A stretch of 61,017 bases of DNA from Bacteroidia bacterium (GTDB lineage Bacteria > Bacteroidota > Bacteroidia > B-17B0 > Aurantibacillaceae). Shown piece by piece: positions 34,624 through 43,989 of this stretch. Location of the stretch: NCBI GenBank assembly GCA_022841465.1, contig JALHRL010000021.1:13679-74695 (forward strand), in the 5' to 3' direction. The notes under the pieces were generated by a model. The model was not told the DNA's origin and made no database searches. It saw nothing but the letters and a program-made list of their open reading frames with translations. The stretch's first letter is position 1. Each line of letters begins with the position of its first letter. Both the position numbers and the translations under genes were made by a program.

Positions 34624-36370
34624 AATAACTTTAAAATATTTTTCCTTAACTCTAATTACACTTTCGCTTGTTTACTGTAAAAGCAAAAAAGAAAGTAGTA
34701 AAAAAGAAGAATTAATTCCGTTAAGAGGGGATAAAACAAATGATGCAAGCGAATTAATGTTTGCTTCACTATACATTGATGGCTGCGCCGCAAGAATGAA
34801 AGGTAACGTTAACGAAGCCTTAAAAATATTTAATCAGTGTTTAAAATACAACCCAAATAGTATTCCGTTAAAATATGAACTTGCAACAGTAAATAAAATT
34901 TTAGGTATTAACGATTTAGCACTTGCCTACGCCAAAGAATGTGCGGCAGCTGAGCCAAAAAATTACTGGTATCAATTAATTTTAGCCGATTGCTACAGAG
35001 CATTAAAGCAGTTTAATAATTCTGTAAAAGTACAAGAACAGTTAGTAAAAAACTTTCCTGACAACTACGAGTTTAAAGAAAATTTAGCCATTGAATATTC
35101 TATTATTGGTCAGTTTGATAAGTCTTATTCCTTATACAACGAGCTCGAAAAAAAATACGGTATTAATGAGCAAATAACAATTAATAAAATAAAAATTTTA
35201 AATCAGGAAAACAAGCAAGATGAAATTGAAAAAGAAATTAATCGCCTTATTTCTTCAAGCCCAGATAATCCAACGTATTTAACATACCTTGCAGAACACT
35301 ACGAAAACATTAAAAAGCCCGAAAAAGCAAAAGAAGTTTACAATAAGATTATTGAAATAGATCCCAGAAATCCAACAGTGCATTTAGCACTAAGTGATTA
35401 TTACAAACTTAAAGGAAACGATGCCCAAGCATTTGAAGAATTAAAAATGGCTTTTTCAAATCCTGATTTAGATGTTCAAACAAAATATGGAATAAACTTG
35501 TTGTATTATGATGCTGCCCTGAATTATCCTGAATCGCCTTATTATACCCAAGGCATGGAACTGGCTAAATTAATGGTAAAGGTGCATCCGAGCGCTTCTG
35601 AAGCCAATGGTATTTATGCCGATTTTTTATTTTTAAATAAACGATACAGCGAGGCTGCCGATTTTTATTACCGATCTGCACTTAAAGATAAAAGCGATTT
35701 TAAAACTTGGGAAAAACTACTAATCTGCAATAAAAAACTAGTTCGCTATGATTCCCTTGAAAAACACAGCTTTGAAGCTTTAGAGCTTTTTCCGAATCAT
35801 GCATTAATTTATTATTACAACGGACTCGCCAATATGCAACTTCGGAACTATAAAAAAGCAATTCAATCTTTTAACGATGGCATGGAATTTATTGTTGATG
35901 ATAAGTTTATGTTATCCGGTTTTTATTCTAACTTGGGTGATGCTTACTATTACACGCAAGATTTTGAAAAAAGTGACAAGGCCTTTGATGATGCATTAAA
36001 AATTAATTCTGATAACGAAACGGTACTTAATAACTACGCCTATTATTTGGGACAAAGGAAAATACAATTAGACAAAGCAGAAAAATTAGCAAAACGATGT
36101 ATAGAACTTAAACCTAATGAAGCAAACTACATGGATACTTACGGATGGATTTTATATTTGCAAGCTAAATATGCTGTGGCAGAACCTTGGTTATTAAAAG
36201 CCTCTCAACTAAATCCCGGTAACCCAAATATTTTAGAACACTATGGAGATTGTTTAGCGATGCTAAAAAAAACAAACGAAGCAATTAGCGCTTGGGAAGA
36301 AGCCATAAAGGCCGGCGGCAACGCAGAAAGAATTTCTAAAAAAATAAAAAATAAAGGAATTAATGAGTAA
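34616..36370 (+). CDS. TPR-repeat lipoprotein
   Basis: The 584-residue protein consists of a lipoprotein signal peptide (LITLSLVYC, lipid-attachment Cys21) and about fourteen TPR units filling the rest, for example AEHYENIKKPEKAKEVYNKI and NYAYYLGQRKIQLDKAEKLA. It is probably held at the inner leaflet of the outer membrane as a scaffold. The start is TTG at 34616, overlapping the previous stop by 8 bp. No ATG occurs before the mature part and the signal peptide would be lost with any later start, so translational coupling to the upstream gene is likely. Its fixed position between a sugar nucleotidyltransferase and the DUF4292/EnvC genes suggests an envelope-assembly role, but no partner is known to me. 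Confidence 0.8.
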   Translation: MYKITLKYFSLTLITLSLVYCKSKKESSKKEELIPLRGDKTNDASELMFASLYIDGCAARMKGNVNEALKIFNQCLKYNPNSIPLKYELATVNKILGINDLALAYAKECAAAEPKNYWYQLILADCYRALKQFNNSVKVQEQLVKNFPDNYEFKENLAIEYSIIGQFDKSYSLYNELEKKYGINEQITINKIKILNQENKQDEIEKEINRLISSSPDNPTYLTYLAEHYENIKKPEKAKEVYNKIIEIDPRNPTVHLALSDYYKLKGNDAQAFEELKMAFSNPDLDVQTKYGINLLYYDAALNYPESPYYTQGMELAKLMVKVHPSASEANGIYADFLFLNKRYSEAADFYYRSALKDKSDFKTWEKLLICNKKLVRYDSLEKHSFEALELFPNHALIYYYNGLANMQLRNYKKAIQSFNDGMEFIVDDKFMLSGFYSNLGDAYYYTQDFEKSDKAFDDALKINSDNETVLNNYAYYLGQRKIQLDKAEKLAKRCIELKPNEANYMDTYGWILYLQAKYAVAEPWLLKASQLNPGNPNILEHYGDCLAMLKKTNEAISAWEEAIKAGGNAERISKKIKNKGINE

Positions 36371-37244
36371 TCTCTTCATAAAAATTGTTTTGGTAATCAG
36401 CCTGTTTTCTGTGGTTACGGCTCCATCTTGTAAACACAAGAAAAAAACAATTACTACCAGCGAAGCGAAGGATACTGGAACGGATACTTTAAACTTAAAA
36501 TGCAAATTAGATTATAAAAATTCCAAAGCATTAATTCGTTACATGAAAGAAAACGAATTTAAATTTGACTGGCTGTATGTTAAATCAAACGTAAATACCA
36601 TTTTTGAGAACGAAGACAAAACCTTTGATGCAAAAGTTAGATTAAAAAAAGACAGTATTATGCTTATTACTATTGAACTTCTTACAATAGATTTTGCAAA
36701 AGTTTTAATTACAAAAGACTCCATTAAGATGGTTGATTATCATAATAAAAAATATTTTAAAGGAGATTTTAATTACATCAATGATTTGCTTAACGCCGAT
36801 TTAGATTTTAATGTTATACAATCCATTATTGTGGGTAACAGTGCTGAATTTAAAGATGAAGAAGATAAATTAAAACCTGTAACCGATAGGCAGAATTGTT
36901 GTTATATGTTAAGCACCGAAAGAAAAAGACGTTTAAAACGAATAGAAAAAGGAACAGAAGATTTAAAGAAAGCACTTCAAATTATCACTTTAAATTCAGA
37001 TAACTTTAAAATTGTTAAAAACGAGTTTAGTGAACCTGAAAATAACAGAAGCTTTACCGTAGAATACTCCAATTTTAAAGAACGAGACAGTGTTTTTGCA
37101 CCATACAATGTTAATATTGATATAAGGGCACAGAAGAAAATGAACATCAAAATTGAGTATGTTCGCATAGAGATTAATAAGCCTCAAAAATTTGTATTTA
37201 ATATCCCTTCAAAATATACGCCAATTGAAATTCAAAAGAAGTAA
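36363..37244 (+). CDS. DUF4292-family lipoprotein
   Basis: The 293-residue protein has a lipoprotein signal peptide ending VVTAPSC (Cys23), then a basic stretch and a beta-rich domain of the DUF4292 family, recognised by the KVRLKKDSIMLITIELLTID and LLNADLDFNVIQSIIVGN segments. The fold family resembles LolA/LolB-like half-barrels that bind lipid or lipoprotein; this link is inference from topology, not demonstrated here. The ATG overlaps the upstream stop by 8 bp, so the gene is translationally coupled. It sits directly before the EnvC-like gene, as in most Bacteroidota. Confidence 0.85.
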   Translation: MSNLFIKIVLVISLFSVVTAPSCKHKKKTITTSEAKDTGTDTLNLKCKLDYKNSKALIRYMKENEFKFDWLYVKSNVNTIFENEDKTFDAKVRLKKDSIMLITIELLTIDFAKVLITKDSIKMVDYHNKKYFKGDFNYINDLLNADLDFNVIQSIIVGNSAEFKDEEDKLKPVTDRQNCCYMLSTERKRRLKRIEKGTEDLKKALQIITLNSDNFKIVKNEFSEPENNRSFTVEYSNFKERDSVFAPYNVNIDIRAQKKMNIKIEYVRIEINKPQKFVFNIPSKYTPIEIQKK

Positions 37245-38586
37245 CTTTTGCTTTTTTTTATTGGTAATTTCTCTGTTTTCACTTCAAACTTTTTCTTACG
37301 CACAAAATAATTCTAAAAACACAAAAAAAGATTTAGAATTAAAGAAGAAAAAAATAAACGATGAAATAAATCAAATTAACGCCACGTTAAATACTACCAA
37401 GGCCAACAAAAAAAACTCGTTGGGTAATTTGGTAACCTTAAACATGAAGTTAGAAAAAAGGGTAGAATTAATTAATGCCATTAATGCTGAAATAGTACAA
37501 TTAAATAAAAGTATTAACCTAACTGAAAAAGAAATTACGCAATTAAATAACAATTTAAAAAAATTAAAGGAAGAGTACGCGCGTATGATAGTATCTGCCC
37601 AGCGTCAACAAGATACTTACAGCAGATTAATGTTTATTTTTTCCTCAACTAGTTTTAATCAGGCATTAATGCGGGTAAAATATTTACAACAATATTCCGT
37701 TTACCGAAAAAAACAAGCAGATGAAATTGTGTACACACAAAATCAATTAGGCGTAAAATTAAATGAGTTAAAAGTTAGTCGCGATGAAAAAAACGCATTA
37801 CTGGGCAATGAAAAAGCAGAGAAAGATAGTTTAAGCGTAGAGAAACAAGAACAAGAAATATTATTAACCGAATTACAAAAAAAAGAAAAAGAATTAAAGA
37901 ACTCGCTTGAAAAGAAAAAACAAGATGCTATTGAATTGCAATTGGCCATTAAAAAATTAATTGCTGAAGAAATAAAACGTAAAGCAGAAGAAGCTGCAAG
38001 AGCTGAACTTGCTGCTAAAAAAGCGAAAGAAGATAAGGAGAAAGCTGAACTCGCGAAAAAGCCGAAGGATAAAGCCAAAACAAACACCAAAGAAGAAGTA
38101 AAAAAACCTATTGATAACAAGGCATCGCCAAATTACCCGGAACTTTCAGAGGAAGCAGAAGCCTTAAGCGAAGATTTTGCGAACAACCGCGGTAAACTTC
38201 CGTGGCCCATTACCAAAGGAATAATTTGCGAACCTTATGGCGAACACGAGCACCCTGCTATAAAAGGTTTTATGATGATGAACAATGGTGTTGAAATTTG
38301 TAGCAACAAAGGAGCAACAGCGCGTGCCATTTTTGATGGAGAAGTTACCAGTGTTGCCGTTTCGCCTACCGGCGGTAAACTGGTAATTATAAGACATGGC
38401 GAATACCTGAGCGTTTATACCAATTTAAGCAATGTAATGGTAAAAGTGGGCGAAAAAGTTAAAATGAAACAAAACATTGGCAACGTATTGGCGGATGACG
38501 ACGATACCAAATCTGCCATGAATTTTCAAATTTGGAAAGGCCAAAAAACAATGGATCCAAGCGGTTGGTTGTATAGAGGGGGGTAA
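37225..38586 (+). CDS. EnvC-like murein hydrolase activator (degenerate LytM/M23)
   Basis: With a TTG start at 37225 the protein is 453 aa and begins with a good signal peptide (KRSNFCFFLLVISLFSLQ...AQ). A start further upstream would add residues that break the signal, and no ATG precedes the signal peptide. It has long coiled coils (about 30-260), an Ala/Lys/Glu-rich linker and a C-terminal LytM domain (about 345-453). The zinc ligands of active M23 peptidases are lost: the first motif reads NNGVEI instead of HxGxD, and the usual HxHFE near the end reads MNFQIW. It should therefore activate amidases at the septum like EnvC rather than cut peptidoglycan itself. The start overlaps the DUF4292 gene by 20 bp. 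Confidence 0.82.
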   Translation: MKFKRSNFCFFLLVISLFSLQTFSYAQNNSKNTKKDLELKKKKINDEINQINATLNTTKANKKNSLGNLVTLNMKLEKRVELINAINAEIVQLNKSINLTEKEITQLNNNLKKLKEEYARMIVSAQRQQDTYSRLMFIFSSTSFNQALMRVKYLQQYSVYRKKQADEIVYTQNQLGVKLNELKVSRDEKNALLGNEKAEKDSLSVEKQEQEILLTELQKKEKELKNSLEKKKQDAIELQLAIKKLIAEEIKRKAEEAARAELAAKKAKEDKEKAELAKKPKDKAKTNTKEEVKKPIDNKASPNYPELSEEAEALSEDFANNRGKLPWPITKGIICEPYGEHEHPAIKGFMMMNNGVEICSNKGATARAIFDGEVTSVAVSPTGGKLVIIRHGEYLSVYTNLSNVMVKVGEKVKMKQNIGNVLADDDDTKSAMNFQIWKGQKTMDPSGWLYRGG

Positions 38587-38692
38587 TTACTCTTAGCTAC
38601 GTATTTTACGAATTAACACTAATTTATTTTCAATTGTAAATTATTTAGTTGATGAAGTTAAATGCTCATTCGTGTAATTAGTGGCTTAAACA

Positions 38693-39403
38693 TTAAATGG
38701 TTTTCAACTTACTTAAAAAAATATCTTTGTAATTTTTTCCGACATGTGCCTTAGAATTATCACTCATTAAAGCAAAATAGCCATCTGAACTTATTAGTTT
38801 TGTTACCTCATGCAAATTAATAATGTGCGATTGGTGACAACGGTAGAAATTTAAAGGATCTAAAATAGATTCAAAGTATTTAAGGTTTTTTGAAGCGGTA
38901 TGTTTAATTCCATCCTTTAAAAACAAATTTGTGTAACTCCCCGAGGCTTCTAATCTAAGAATGCAGCTTTGTTTAATCATTACTATGCCATCACTAACCG
39001 GAAGCTCAATAATGCTTCTTTGCTTGTGAGGAATGTTTGCATTTAGGCCGGCATCAATAATTTTGCTTAAACAAACCTTCAATTCATCAGAATCTATTGG
39101 TTTTAATAAATAATCACTAGCACTGTTTTTAATTGCTTTAATGGCATGCTCTCGGTGCGCAGTAGTAAATACCAATTTAAATTCTTTGTAATTTAACCTT
39201 TCCAAAAGTTCAAAGCCATTTAACTTTGGCATATTCACATCTAAAAAAACAACATCGGGCCTATACGATTCTATTATTTGAACTCCGCTTTCTGGGTCGC
39301 TGGTTGTAGCAACTACTTTCACCTGCATATCAAGCCTCTCAATTAATACTTTTAATGCATTAAGGCCTAATGGTTCGTCATCTATTATTACAGCTCTAAT
39401 CAT
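38693..39403 (-). CDS. LytTR-family response regulator
   Basis: The 236-residue protein has a receiver domain (about 1-120) with acidic pocket Asp8/Asp9, phospho-acceptor Asp55 (VVFLDVNMP), a conserved Thr and a Lys (LLKPID), followed by a LytTR DNA-binding domain (about 135-236) with YRCHQSHIINLHEV. LytTR regulators bind pairs of short direct repeats about 21 bp apart. The start overlaps the end of the kinase gene by 4 bp (ATGA type), so the two are translated together. The operon promoter should lie upstream of the kinase, where such a repeat is seen. Confidence 0.9.
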   Translation of the reverse strand: MIRAVIIDDEPLGLNALKVLIERLDMQVKVVATTSDPESGVQIIESYRPDVVFLDVNMPKLNGFELLERLNYKEFKLVFTTAHREHAIKAIKNSASDYLLKPIDSDELKVCLSKIIDAGLNANIPHKQRSIIELPVSDGIVMIKQSCILRLEASGSYTNLFLKDGIKHTASKNLKYFESILDPLNFYRCHQSHIINLHEVTKLISSDGYFALMSDNSKAHVGKNYKDIFLSKLKTI

Positions 39404-40914
39404 AGTTGTTTATTTGTAATAGGTAATGTTATTTCAATTCGTGTACCTAAACTTTCATTCTTTTCATTTACTTTATCAATTATCTCTAAAGAGTAATTTA
39501 TTTGGAATTTTTTACTCATTAATTCAAGACGTTGCTTAATAAAATTAATTGCCAAAGATGTACTATCTTCGAATTTTCTTGAAATTTTACTACTTGTTCT
39601 TCCTACACCATTATCTTCAATTAAGCAAAATAAAGTCTTTTCATCTTTCTTCTCAAATTCTAATTTTAATATTTTTTCGCCTTTCTTAGCCAACAAACCA
39701 TGCCATATAGAATTTTCTACAAATGGCTGAATCATCATGTGAGGAATAAAAATGTTTTCAACATCTATATCTGTTCCAACATAAATATCAAAAATAATAA
39801 ATTCATCAAATCGCAAAGCTTCAATTTCTAAGTACTTTTTTAAAATATCTAGTTCATCGGCTAAACTAATTGTTTCGTGCACATTGCTTTCCAATAGCTT
39901 TCTTATGAGTTTAGAAAACTTTGTAAGATAAATTTCAGCTTTATCGTTTTGCTTTGTTATAATAAATTGTAATATAGTGTTTAAGGAATTAAAAATAAAA
40001 TGCGGGTCCATTTGCGCTTTCAACATTTTTATTTGTTGCTCAAGGGCGTGGAGTTCAAGTTGATTCTGATAAACTTTTCTTTCTACCAATTGTTTTATCC
40101 GAATCCGAATAAAAAACACTAAAGCAACAATAAAAACAATTACTCCAAGGCTAAATACAATCCAGTTTATAATTACATTATTCTTATTTGGGTTAGGTGC
40201 TTCGTACAAACTCTCTACCTCTTCTTCATTAATTACTCGGTCATATATTTCTATATCATCAACGGAGCCATTAAAGTATCGTTGATTTTTAGAACTAATT
40301 CTGCTTCCTATTAGAATGGAATCCCCTTCTAAAAAAACACTCTCAAAATTTTTGGCCAATTTATTTTCTAATTGTCCATTTAAATAAAGGGTTAAAAAAT
40401 CGTTATCATACGTAACTACAACATGATGCCATTTTCGCAAAGCAAACGGCCTTGTGGTGTACATTGTAATCTGTTTCTCTTTTGAAAAAGTTGTGTTGAT
40501 GTTCAAATTTTTACTTTCAAAATCATAGCCTATATAGTATGCCTCATTATGATCTTCTTCTTCATGCGATCGTGTAAATAAAATGGGGTTTGATTCTATT
40601 CCTTTCCCATGAAGCATTGGATGATCAAGAAATATCCATAATGAAATACTACCTTTTATTGGTTTTAAAATGTTGGAATTACCAAGATTAATATAACTTC
40701 CACGAGCACCTTGTAAATAACACGCTGAATTTTCATTCCCAAACCTATCTTTTACAAATGATACAGTATAAGCTTTAATCTTAAATGTTTTTGATTCGTC
40801 TGAAACAACCCCGTTATTAAAATTAAAACGTGCAACTAAACCTTGTTGTCCGTTAACTTGGAATACAAAAAAATTTATTAAAAAAACAAGTATGATAGTT
40901 GTTTTACGCAACAT
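39400..40914 (-). CDS. LytS-type sensor histidine kinase with periplasmic LamG domain
   Basis: The 504-residue protein has a signal peptide (TTIILVFLINFFVFQVNGQ), a periplasmic LamG/concanavalin-like domain (about 22-235, with GSISLWIFLDHP, WHHVVVTYDN and FNGSVDDIEIYDRV), one membrane helix (about 247-270), a short coiled coil and a His_kinase domain of the LytS/YehU type (about 285-360, QMDPHFIFNSLNTILQFI with the phospho-accepting His) followed by a HATPase_c domain (FCLIEDNGVGR). The LamG sensor is unusual and suggests detection of a glycan or surface polymer. It phosphorylates the overlapping LytTR regulator. It is divergent from a type B T9SS gene, with a repeat-rich 181-bp region between them. 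Confidence 0.87.
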   Translation of the reverse strand: MLRKTTIILVFLINFFVFQVNGQQGLVARFNFNNGVVSDESKTFKIKAYTVSFVKDRFGNENSACYLQGARGSYINLGNSNILKPIKGSISLWIFLDHPMLHGKGIESNPILFTRSHEEEDHNEAYYIGYDFESKNLNINTTFSKEKQITMYTTRPFALRKWHHVVVTYDNDFLTLYLNGQLENKLAKNFESVFLEGDSILIGSRISSKNQRYFNGSVDDIEIYDRVINEEEVESLYEAPNPNKNNVIINWIVFSLGVIVFIVALVFFIRIRIKQLVERKVYQNQLELHALEQQIKMLKAQMDPHFIFNSLNTILQFIITKQNDKAEIYLTKFSKLIRKLLESNVHETISLADELDILKKYLEIEALRFDEFIIFDIYVGTDIDVENIFIPHMMIQPFVENSIWHGLLAKKGEKILKLEFEKKDEKTLFCLIEDNGVGRTSSKISRKFEDSTSLAINFIKQRLELMSKKFQINYSLEIIDKVNEKNESLGTRIEITLPITNKQL

Positions 40915-40918
40915 CCAA

Positions 40919-40962
40919 ATATCTGATTTTTTTTGAAATATATCTGTTTGAAGTACAGATAT
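40919..40962. promoter_or_regulatory. Possible LytTR operator: ATATCTG direct repeats 21 bp apart plus an inverted copy
   Basis: ATATCTG occurs at 40919-40925 and 40940-40946, exactly 21 bp apart, the spacing typical of LytTR sites. An inverted copy, CAGATAT, lies at 40956-40962. Together they start 5 bp upstream of the kinase ATG and lie in the divergent region with the gene at 41096. The motif is short and AT-rich, so chance is possible. The remainder of the 40963-41095 gap shows nothing recognisable. Confidence 0.4.
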
Positions 40963-41095
40963 TTAAACAGGGTATAAAGCCAAAATTTATATAAACTCAA
41001 ACTGCATTTTTACAAACTAAAAAGCGGGTCTCACAAACCAGAACCAAACTGGGGTTGTTTTTTTAATTACTTTTATTATTCATTTTTTAATTGAA

Positions 41096-43567
41096 ATGCG
41101 CGTTATTCTAAGAATATTTTTTGTTTTTTTATTTTATGTAAATACAATATTTGCTCAATTTCCAAATCCATCAAATTTTAATACAGCAACTAACGCAACA
41201 AACACGGGTACCCTAGCTATTGGAGCGAATGATCTTAATTGGAGCGCGTCTTTAACTTCTAGTGTTGGTCCCTTTGTTCCTGCGGTAGTTTGTGGTAATC
41301 AAGCAACATGTTGTTGGATAAATTCTCCTTTTCCAAATGCAAATTGGATAACCTATCCACACACCTGTTCTGCTAGTCAAGCTGAACATTCGTGTTTAGG
41401 AAATGTAGATGAGTTTTATAAACTAATAGTTAATTTACCAGCAAATTCTTGCAATCAATCTATTTCTACTCCAAGCGCTTATTGTCTTTCATTTGATTTT
41501 TTTGCAGACAATTGGGTAGCGGCAGTATATGTAAACAATGTTTTAAGTTTTAACAACCCAAACGCCAGTGCCTATAATGCCACCGGATTTACATGGGGAG
41601 GAAAAGTTACCGTAAGTTTGTGCAACAATTGGCAAGTTGGAACCAATACTGTTTTAGTACATGTAAAATCCGGAGCACCAAGTTTTCCGGGGTGGACAGG
41701 CTTTTTAGCTCAAGCAAATCAAACTGTTAATACAACTGTTGGAATTCCGGTCTCCGCATCTATTTCACAAACCAATGTTACATGTTTTGGAGGCACTAAT
41801 GGTTCTGCTAGTGCGCTTGCTTCCGGAGGAAACGGGCCGTTTACTTATACCTGGCTACCCACAGGAGGTAACGCCAATGCGGCTTCTAACTTAAGTGCCG
41901 GAATATATAGTGTACTTGTTTCCAATGCTAATGGATGTAGTGTAACAGAAACTATAAACATAACACAACCCGCACCAATAAATATAACGGTGCCTTCTAA
42001 TACAACCATTTGTAATGGTGGCTCCACTACATTAACAGCAAGTGGTGCTGATAGCTATGTTTGGAGTAATGGTTTTACAACACCTACAACAGTTATAAAC
42101 TCAACCGGAATTTACACAGTAATTGGTACTAACACCACTACAGGCTGCACAGGAACAAACACTATTTCTATACAAACCGGAAATAACCCAACAGTTATTG
42201 TAAACTCGCCTTTACCCGTTTGCTTGGGCGAAACAATAAACCTTACTGCAGTTGGGGCAAATTCTTACACATGGAATAATGGATTTACGGGCTCTAGTAT
42301 CTTTGTTACAGCTATTACAAATACCGTTTACTCTGTTACCGGATTTGACGCTAATAATATTTGTTACAATACCCAAACAGTATCTGTTAATATCCTGCCA
42401 TCGCCTACAGTTTCTATATTAGGAAATACCGGAATTTGTGAAGGAAGTACACTTGCACTTTCTGCTAGTGGAGCTGATACATATACCTGGAGTAATTTAT
42501 CTAATGCAACAACTATTTTAATTAATCCTGCCAATACCGCTACATACACAGTTGTTGGCACTAACACAGTAACCGGTTGCAGCAATACATCTTCAATAAC
42601 AGTTGTTGTTGGAACATATCCGCAAATGAGTGTTGCAAATGCTACGGTATGTGCCGGAGAAGAGGTAACGCTTAGCGCATCGGGTGCAAATTCTTACACC
42701 TGGAGTAATGGCGCCAATACAAATGAAATAATTGTATCGCCTCTTGCAAATACAATTTACACGGTACATGGTTCCGGAACTTTACCGTTTTGCAATGCTA
42801 CACAAACAGTTTTGGTTAATTTACAAGCTGCACCAATTATTACGGTCAATTCTTTCCCAATAAATAATGTTTGCAGTGGTAACGCTATTAGTTTGTTTGC
42901 ACAGGGAGCAGATGAATATATTTGGAGTAACGGTTCTGTTGGTTCTCAATTTACAGTAAACCTTCTTAGTTCAACAATATTTACCGTAACCGGTTCTAAT
43001 TTTAATTTAAGTTGCAAGGCTACAAAAACAATTGGTATAAATGTGTTTCCACTGCCTAATGTTAGAATTATGGGCGATTCAACTGCTTGTGAAGGCGATA
43101 TGGGGGTTTTAAAAGCAGAGGGTGCCAACGCTTACCAATGGAGTACGGCTCAAAACACAGCAAGTATAAATATTACCATTAATGAAAAAGATAAGTACTA
43201 TGTAACCGGTATTGATTATTCAACCGGATGCTCCAATACAGCAAGTATTGAAATTGTTCCTTCTAACGCATGCTGTGTGTTTTTTATTCCGAATAGCTTT
43301 ACGCCAAATGATGATGGGCTTAACGAAGAGTTTGGCCCAGTAACCATGTGTAAATTTTCTGAATACAAATTCATAATTTTTGATCGTTGGGGTGAAAAAA
43401 TATTTGAAACCAATTCGCCACAAAAACATTGGAATGGTACTTATAAAGGAGTGCCTTGCAAAGATGATGTGTATGTGTATTTAATTGAGGGTGTAAAATC
43501 AGGCTCTGGATTAGTATCTAAAGAAAAATACCTGAATCTTACCGGGCATATTATACTATTAAGATAA
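41096..43567 (+). CDS. T9SS type B (gliding-associated C-terminal) secreted protein with Ig-like repeats
   Basis: The 823-residue protein has a signal peptide (LRIFFVFLFYVNTIFAQ), a beta-sandwich N-terminal domain rich in cysteine (about 20-215, including a CCWINSPFPN segment), one SprB-type repeat (about 222-300, with VTCFGGTNGSASALASGGNG), six tandem TYTWSN-type Ig repeats (about 300-720), and a type B sorting domain (about 725-823: FIPNSFTPNDDGLNEEFGP ... FDRWGEKIFETN ... YLNLTGHIILLR). Type B domains direct proteins through T9SS, often to the surface of gliding bacteria. The N-terminal module may bind a ligand, but no enzyme motif is present. The gene is divergent from the LytS/LytTR operon. 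Confidence 0.85.
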   Translation: MRVILRIFFVFLFYVNTIFAQFPNPSNFNTATNATNTGTLAIGANDLNWSASLTSSVGPFVPAVVCGNQATCCWINSPFPNANWITYPHTCSASQAEHSCLGNVDEFYKLIVNLPANSCNQSISTPSAYCLSFDFFADNWVAAVYVNNVLSFNNPNASAYNATGFTWGGKVTVSLCNNWQVGTNTVLVHVKSGAPSFPGWTGFLAQANQTVNTTVGIPVSASISQTNVTCFGGTNGSASALASGGNGPFTYTWLPTGGNANAASNLSAGIYSVLVSNANGCSVTETINITQPAPINITVPSNTTICNGGSTTLTASGADSYVWSNGFTTPTTVINSTGIYTVIGTNTTTGCTGTNTISIQTGNNPTVIVNSPLPVCLGETINLTAVGANSYTWNNGFTGSSIFVTAITNTVYSVTGFDANNICYNTQTVSVNILPSPTVSILGNTGICEGSTLALSASGADTYTWSNLSNATTILINPANTATYTVVGTNTVTGCSNTSSITVVVGTYPQMSVANATVCAGEEVTLSASGANSYTWSNGANTNEIIVSPLANTIYTVHGSGTLPFCNATQTVLVNLQAAPIITVNSFPINNVCSGNAISLFAQGADEYIWSNGSVGSQFTVNLLSSTIFTVTGSNFNLSCKATKTIGINVFPLPNVRIMGDSTACEGDMGVLKAEGANAYQWSTAQNTASINITINEKDKYYVTGIDYSTGCSNTASIEIVPSNACCVFFIPNSFTPNDDGLNEEFGPVTMCKFSEYKFIIFDRWGEKIFETNSPQKHWNGTYKGVPCKDDVYVYLIEGVKSGSGLVSKEKYLNLTGHIILLR

Positions 43568-43989
43568 ACGTAAAACAAAAAAACTTCGGGTACTTTTTAT
43601 TTTGTGATTAAAATACTGCCTTGAATAAAAGCAAATGCAGTGTACTGCAAAAACAAAATTTACAATAATAAAAAAGGTCTCAACTAATGTTGTGGCTTTT
43701 TAGTTTTTAGATGTTGTTTGTGAAAATATAATTATATAATTAAACGAAACAAACACTAAACAGAATAATAAGTATTACAAATTCAAGGGCGCTCTTTACA
43801 AAGCGTGTATTTATTAATGCAAACTCAAACGTGCTTTTCGCAAATCACAAACAAATTATTTTACTTCTAAAGCCATTTTAGAAATTACAAATTCACCTCT
43901 CATTCTCACAAATCTAAAACCGGTTTAGGTAAAACAGTTCTAAATTTTTAGTTCTTCATCCTGCATCTTTACACAAAAAATTATTTATT
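43568..43989. other. 422-bp gene-free stretch between two + strand genes
   Basis: The stretch is AT-rich with no convincing ORF, tRNA or promoter box. It holds a near-palindrome TGCAGTGTACTGCA at 43636-43649, with perfect 6-bp arms, which might be an operator. It also holds the imperfect terminator-like hairpin listed separately at 43671-43701. The final 60 bp before the next start contain no TAnnTTTG box, only a weak CATCTTTA. Confidence 0.5.
43671..43701 (+). terminator. Imperfect terminator-like hairpin after the type B T9SS gene
   Basis: AAAAAGG-TCTCAAC, a TAAT loop and GTTGTGGCTTTTT pair with one bulge and one mismatch, and further T residues follow. It lies about 100 bp after the stop at 43567. 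Confidence 0.35.

Noticed and set aside
37743-38120. 125-codon antisense ORF in the EnvC-like gene
   Set aside because: It is the reverse reading of an Ala/Lys/Glu-rich coiled coil and gives a Ser/Phe-rich low-complexity product; the sense gene is clear.
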